Shown here one piece after another: positions 14,760 to 18,324 of a DNA stretch of 18,324 bases. How positions within the stretch are numbered: the first letter of the stretch is position 1; every line of letters begins with the position of its first letter. The notes below the pieces were generated by a model. The model saw only the letters and a program-made list of their open reading frames with translations. It was not told where the DNA came from and made no database searches. Origin of the DNA: OMOG01 sp041485845 (GTDB taxonomy: Bacteria; Acidobacteriota; Terriglobia; Bryobacterales; Bryobacteraceae). Location: positions 1 to 18,324 of the forward strand of contig JBGPKH010000100.1 of assembly GCA_041485845.1 (NCBI GenBank), written 5' to 3'. Position numbers and translations under genes: made by a program.

Positions 14760-16091
14760 TCACGCCGGCAGCCGCAACCGCGCCACGCAGCCCGGCCCAT
14801 CCACGCGATTCTCCAGCATCAGCCCTCCGCCGTGGCCTTCGGCGATCTGGCGGCTGAGCACCAGCCCGATGCCCGATCCGCCGGGCTTGGTGGTGAAGAA
14901 CGGCACGAAAAGATTCGCCGTGCTTGACAGCCCCGGCCCTTCGTCCTTGATCCAGATCTCCAGCATTGCTCCATCGCGCCGCCATCCGATGCACACCGCG
15001 CCGGCGGTGCCGAGCGACGCGTCGGCGGCGTTGCGCAGCAGGTTGATGAGCACCTGCTCCAACTGGTCGGGGTCGCCCTGCACGGTCATATCCGCACCGG
15101 GTTGCACCTCGACCGCGAGCCGGGTTTCGAAGCTCACCGCGCGGCCCACGCAGGAGGCGACGTCCAGCGGCTGCAACTGCGGACGCGGCAGTTTGGCCAG
15201 CCGCGCATAAGCGCCGATGAAGCGGCTCAGGCTCTCCGACCGCGTGGAGATCACGCTCAGCCCGCGCTTCATATCGTCACGCCAGTCGTCGGCCAAAGGC
15301 TCGCGCGCCAGGATGCTCACCAGGCTGCCGGCAATCGACTTGATGGGCGCCAGCGAATTGTTCAGCTCGTGTCCCAGCACGCGCACCAGCCGCTGCCAGG
15401 CCAGCAGCTCCTGTTCGCTGAGGGCTTGCGTGAGGTCCGAAATCACCACCAGCTCGAGCGGCAGGCCGCGCTCGCGAATCCGCGTGCGGCGCATGCCCCA
15501 GCGCCCGGCGCCTCCCGGAAAGACGGCCTGCAAAGTGGTCTGCGGCGGACCCTCCAGGCACGAGAGCAGGTTCAATTCCGCGGCGGTGGCGCCCAGCAGG
15601 CGCTCCGGCGGCTGAGCCAGCAGCCGCTCGCCGGCGCGATTCACCAGGCGCAGCCGCTGGCGCTCATCGAAGGCGAAAATGGCGACGTCGATCTCGCGCA
15701 TCACGGTGCGCAGCAAGGTGGTGGCTTCGAGCGCCCCCAGGCGCTGCTCGCGCAAGGTGCTGCCCAGCGTGTTGACCTCGCGCATCACCTCGCCCAGGGC
15801 GTCGTCGGGCCGCGGCGACCGGCCACGCACCGAAAAATCCCCTTCGCGCAACGCGCCCAGGAGGTTGGAGAGGGTCTGCAACGGAAACACCACGCGCTCG
15901 CGCACCGCCATGGCGAAGCCGAACCACGCGCCCACGATCAACACGGTGAGCGTCCACTCGGTGCGCGCCTCGAAGTTGCGCGTCCAGAGAATCCACAGCG
16001 CGGTCAGCGATCCCGGCAATCCGGCCAGCAGCGCCAGGAGAACGACGCGCCCTTCGTGGCTGATGCGGGCCGGCTTATGTTGCGGAGACAT
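14760..16091 (-). CDS. NtrY-like membrane sensor histidine kinase
   Basis: A 443-residue sensor kinase. Two membrane helices lie at about residues 16-36 and 46-64. A HAMP linker follows (PLQTLSNLLGALREGDFSV), then a PAS-like domain (about 125-215, VAIFAFDERQRLRLVNRAG). The phospho-acceptor H241 is in VLGHELNNSLAPIKSIAGSL. The ATPase domain has the N-box LINLLRNAADASLG, G1 DEGPGL and G2 GGSGIGLVLSRQIAEGHGGG. Almost no periplasmic loop is visible between the helices, so the signal is probably cytoplasmic or sensed in the membrane. The ATG at 16091 has no clear Shine-Dalgarno. It lies downstream of the response regulator in the same direction, with an 83-nt gap containing a G-rich palindrome, and is most likely that regulator's partner. 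Confidence 0.92.
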   Translation of the reverse strand: MSPQHKPARISHEGRVVLLALLAGLPGSLTALWILWTRNFEARTEWTLTVLIVGAWFGFAMAVRERVVFPLQTLSNLLGALREGDFSVRGRSPRPDDALGEVMREVNTLGSTLREQRLGALEATTLLRTVMREIDVAIFAFDERQRLRLVNRAGERLLAQPPERLLGATAAELNLLSCLEGPPQTTLQAVFPGGAGRWGMRRTRIRERGLPLELVVISDLTQALSEQELLAWQRLVRVLGHELNNSLAPIKSIAGSLVSILAREPLADDWRDDMKRGLSVISTRSESLSRFIGAYARLAKLPRPQLQPLDVASCVGRAVSFETRLAVEVQPGADMTVQGDPDQLEQVLINLLRNAADASLGTAGAVCIGWRRDGAMLEIWIKDEGPGLSSTANLFVPFFTTKPGGSGIGLVLSRQIAEGHGGGLMLENRVDGPGCVARLRLPA

Positions 16092-16101
16092 AGGAAAACC
16101 A

Positions 16102-16169
16102 GGGACTGGGGGTTGGGGGCTGGGGCTCGAGGATCTTTTCCCAATCCCTAACCCCCAATCCCCAACCCC
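16102..16169. repeat. G-rich/C-rich imperfect inverted repeat between regulator and kinase
   Basis: A G-rich arm (16102-16125, runs such as GGGGGTTGGGGGCTGGGG) is followed about 15 nt later by a C-rich arm (16140-16169, CCCTAACCCCCAATCCCC). The arms are complementary at roughly 21 of 28 positions. The unit fills most of the gap between the two genes, so the operon mRNA would carry it as a hairpin. It resembles dispersed palindromic intergenic repeats (REP/MITE-like). The G-rich arm on the plus strand has four or more G runs and could also form a G-quadruplex. Confidence 0.75.
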
Positions 16170-16174
16170 TGCTT

Positions 16175-17557
16175 CTAAAGCCCGTACCTTTGCAGGCGGC
16201 GGTACAGCGCGCTGCGGCTCAGCCCGAGCGCGTTCGCCGCATGGCTCACGTTGCCGTTGAACCGCGCCAGCGCCTTCTTGATCAATAGCGCCTCCACATC
16301 CTCGAGGCTCATCTCCTCGAGGCGCGGCGGCCCCTCGCGTCCTGCCCGCAGGCCGAGGTCGGCCGCGCGAATGGTCTCGCCCTGGGCCATCAGCACGGCG
16401 CGTTCCACCGCGTGGTCCAGCTCGCGCACGTTGCCCGGCCAGGAATGCGTCAGCAGCGCCTTGATGGCCCCTTCGTCGAACCCCGTCAGGGGCTTGCGAT
16501 AGTGGTCCGCATGCTGGCGCAGAAAGTGCGCCGCCAGCATGGAAATATCCTCGCGACGGTCGCGCAGCGGCGGCAGCCGGATCTCGATGGTGTTCAGCCG
16601 GAACAGCAGGTCCTGCCGGAATCGCCCCTCGTTCACCGCGATGAGCAGGTCGGCATTGGTCGCGGAGAATACGCGCACATCCACGCGCCGCGTCTTCGAC
16701 GAGCCCACACGCTCGAACTCGCCCGCTTCAATGGTGCGCAGCAGCTTGGATTGCAGCCCCTGCGAAATGTTCGCGATCTCGTCCAGAAACAGGGTGCCGC
16801 CATCGGCCATCTCGAAGCGTCCCACGCGGTCGCTCTTGGCGTCGGTGAACGCCCCCTTCACATGGCCGAACAACTCGCTCTCGAACACGCCCTCGGCGAG
16901 GCCGCCGGTGTTCACGGTGACCAGCGGACGCGTGGAGCGCAGCGAAACCGAATGCAGGGTCTGCGCGACGAGCCCCTTCCCGGTGCCGTTCTCGCCGGTG
17001 ATGAGCACGTTGGCGTCCGACGGCCCCACCCGCGAGATCACGTCCAGGACCGGCCGCATGGCCGCCGACCCCGCGATCAACTGCGGAAATCGCTCGGCCC
17101 GCAGTGCCCGGTTCTCCGCCTCCAATCGCTGCCCCTTGCGCAGCGCCCGCCCCAGCTCGATCTGGGTTTTCAAAATCGCCGAAAGCCGCGCGTTGTCCCA
17201 CGGCTTTTGAATGAAGTCGCGCGCCCCGCGGCGCATGGCCTCCACCGCCAGTTCCACCGACCCCCACGCAGTCATGACGATCACCGGCAGGGTGGTATCC
17301 AGAATCTGGATGCGGTTGAGCAATTCCAGCCCCTCCTGCCCGGACGTGGTGTCCCGCGTGTAATTGAGGTCCATGAGGACGGCGTCGAAATCGCGCGATT
17401 CCACGGCATCGATGGCCGCCGCAGGCGAATTCACGGCTTCCGCCGAATAGCCCTCGCCCTTCACCAGGAAGCGCAGGGCTTCGAGCACATCGGGCTGATC
17501 GTCGGCGATCAGGATGCAGGGCGTACGAGAGTCGGATGATTTCACTAAGAAGAGCAT
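16175..17557 (-). CDS. NtrC-family sigma-54-dependent response regulator
   Basis: A 460-residue bacterial enhancer-binding protein. The receiver domain (about residues 13-130) has the acidic pair DD at 19-20, the phospho-acceptor D63 (VLMDLNY), T (VIVMTAWG) and K (DFIQKPW). The AAA+ domain has Walker A GENGTGKG (188-195; the usual form is GESGTGKE), Walker B GGTLFLDEI and the arginine finger region FRQDLLFRLN. The C-terminus is a Fis-type helix-turn-helix (NVSHAANALGLSRSALYRRL). The sigma-54 contact loop reads GAFTDA (235-240) rather than GAFTGA. The start at 17557 lacks a strong ribosome site; an internal start is possible but would remove little. It is followed by the sensor kinase and likely activates transcription on phosphorylation; targets are unknown. 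Confidence 0.95.
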   Translation of the reverse strand: MLFLVKSSDSRTPCILIADDQPDVLEALRFLVKGEGYSAEAVNSPAAAIDAVESRDFDAVLMDLNYTRDTTSGQEGLELLNRIQILDTTLPVIVMTAWGSVELAVEAMRRGARDFIQKPWDNARLSAILKTQIELGRALRKGQRLEAENRALRAERFPQLIAGSAAMRPVLDVISRVGPSDANVLITGENGTGKGLVAQTLHSVSLRSTRPLVTVNTGGLAEGVFESELFGHVKGAFTDAKSDRVGRFEMADGGTLFLDEIANISQGLQSKLLRTIEAGEFERVGSSKTRRVDVRVFSATNADLLIAVNEGRFRQDLLFRLNTIEIRLPPLRDRREDISMLAAHFLRQHADHYRKPLTGFDEGAIKALLTHSWPGNVRELDHAVERAVLMAQGETIRAADLGLRAGREGPPRLEEMSLEDVEALLIKKALARFNGNVSHAANALGLSRSALYRRLQRYGL

Positions 17558-18074
17558 AGCGCACTTGATGTACCAGACTGTATACGGTTGTGCAATAAGG
17601 GGTTACGGTGGGTGGAGAGAGCGGCGAGCGTCCGTTTTTGGGACGGCGCGGACAACCGCCTTCTTGGCAGGCGAAAGCGCGGCCCCACCGGAGGTACGAG
17701 AACGCGGCGGGGCGTTGGGGGTCTGCTTGCGGATCGAGGTGATTGGGGCGAAACCGCGCCCCTGCAAATCTATGCTCGGCAAGTCTCGGAATGTACAAAT
17801 TGGCCATCGCTCTCAACCTTTCCCAACTAGTTTCTGTCGCGAAACCTGTAAGTTATTGCTACGTAATGGGCTAGGGTAGTTCTCCAGTCGCGGCATTGCG
17901 TTTTGGCACTAGTGTTTCATGTATAACAATGAAATAACAAACGGCGGGCGTGCCAGCTTCTGGCGGCTGTCGTGAGTCTGCGCCGGTAGATTCTGTCCCG
18001 GCCAGAACCATGTGGGGCGTGCCGGTCCGGCGGAGTCGCCGGGCTTGACGGTACATGGAGGTCAGAATGGAAGA
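17558..18074. other. Stretch without a convincing gene, upstream of the regulator
   Basis: Open frames here have no ribosome sites and no recognisable protein features. The stretch holds the promoter of the leftward response regulator, which I cannot pin down. It also holds a plus-strand sigma-54-like sequence at 17903-17919 and a GC-rich stem-loop at 18027-18042 (CCGGCG, loop GAGT, CGCCGG). Base composition is lower in GC between about 17810 and 17945 than in the neighbouring genes. Confidence 0.5.
17903..17919 (+). promoter_or_regulatory. Sigma-54-like promoter sequence
   Basis: TTGGCAC, five bases, then TTTCA matches the -24/-12 consensus (TGGCAC, N5, TTGCA) at every position but one: the -12 GC reads TC. 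The spacing is correct. It points right, toward the ORF at 18075, and stands beside a sigma-54-dependent regulator gene. A single match of this length can arise by chance. Confidence 0.35.
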
Positions 18075-18324
18075 ATGCACTGGGTGTGGCTACTTTGGGA
18101 CGACGCCGAAGTGACGGCGAATCAGCAGCATAGGCCGATAGTTGTGCTGGGGATGGCCTCCAAAAGGGCGGGATATCAAAATATCCCCAGGGTTTGGGCT
18201 TTCAATTTCAAGAGCGGCTGTGAACTACGCTACGAAGCCGTCGATTCGAGAATCATTTCGGTCTCCAATATCGATGCGCCGCGTCGCAGGGCGACACGCC
18301 AAGCGTTGCAGAGGCGATTGTCAA
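18075..18324 (+). CDS. Unrecognised ORF, start only (runs off right edge)
   Basis: An open frame of 83 codons that continues past the window. It begins MHWVWLLWDDAEVTANQQ and later has GYQNIPRVWAFNFKSG and RRRATRQALQRRLS. GGAAGA stands directly before the ATG and GGAGGT 12 nt upstream, so the ribosome site is not ideal. The reading is moderately protein-like and codon use is acceptable for a GC-rich genome, but I do not recognise a family. A competing 15-codon frame starts at 18064 with GGAGGT better placed (MEECTGCGYFGTTPK). The rest of the gene is needed to decide. Confidence 0.4.
   Translation, partial: MHWVWLLWDDAEVTANQQHRPIVVLGMASKRAGYQNIPRVWAFNFKSGCELRYEAVDSRIISVSNIDAPRRRATRQALQRRLS

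Noticed and set aside
17514..17879. Plus-strand frames upstream of the regulator
   Set aside because: They lack ribosome sites and partly mirror the regulator's N-terminal coding region; composition is not protein-like.
17871..18080. A 69-codon minus-strand frame at the right end
   Set aside because: No ribosome site and no recognisable family; it overlaps the competing plus-strand ORF and the stem-loop.

Overview
The window looks like a chromosomal segment of a high-GC soil Acidobacterium of the Bryobacterales / 'Candidatus Solibacter' type. This is inferred from gene content: DUF1080 and beta-helix secreted proteins, many signal peptides, Uma2-family proteins, an exported SAM methyltransferase, an NtrC/NtrY-type pair, and small zinc-ribbon membrane proteins. 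It cannot be confirmed without a search.

Left end (1-1684). A leftward IS91-type mobile element enters from the left edge. It shows the N-terminal 131 residues of the zinc-binding transposase and, immediately upstream, a complete tyrosine recombinase; the two are joined by TAG-ATG. A gene-free stretch follows in which the right end of the element must lie.

1685-7321. An exported methyltransferase and a Tat-exported PLP aminotransferase form a two-gene unit on the plus strand. They meet a leftward Uma2-family gene tail to tail. An MFS transporter starts just beyond and runs right, and its end overlaps by 65 nt the end of a leftward, secreted copper amine oxidase.

7322-8205. A poor, decaying region. 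It holds a doubtful small ORF, the C-terminal relic of a STAS (RsbV-like) protein, and a frameshifted, truncated RsbW-like anti-sigma kinase, apparently the remains of a partner-switching pair.

8206-11350. A small protein with a very good ribosome site, then three tightly packed plus-strand genes (overlaps of 1 and 4 nt): a secreted beta-helix protein, a secreted DUF1080 protein and a basic, Lys/Pro/Ala-linker protein.

11533-14161. Three leftward genes: an S41-type protease-like protein that lacks the usual catalytic lysine, an exported LolA-like protein 8 nt downstream of it, and a zinc-ribbon membrane protein. A second Uma2 gene (14196-14750) diverges from the protease gene.

14760-17557. 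A leftward NtrC-type response regulator followed by its NtrY-like histidine kinase. An 83-nt G-rich/C-rich inverted repeat separates them. The regulator carries GAFTDA instead of GAFTGA.

Right end (17558-18324). About 0.5 kb without a convincing gene, containing a sigma-54-like promoter sequence, then an unrecognised ORF that runs off the edge.

I do not see a clearly new multi-gene system. The most interesting points are two perfect TATAAT boxes placed 6-7 nt before start codons (possible leaderless transcripts), the relic sigma-regulator module, the exported methyltransferase/aminotransferase pair, and the palindrome inside the two-component operon.
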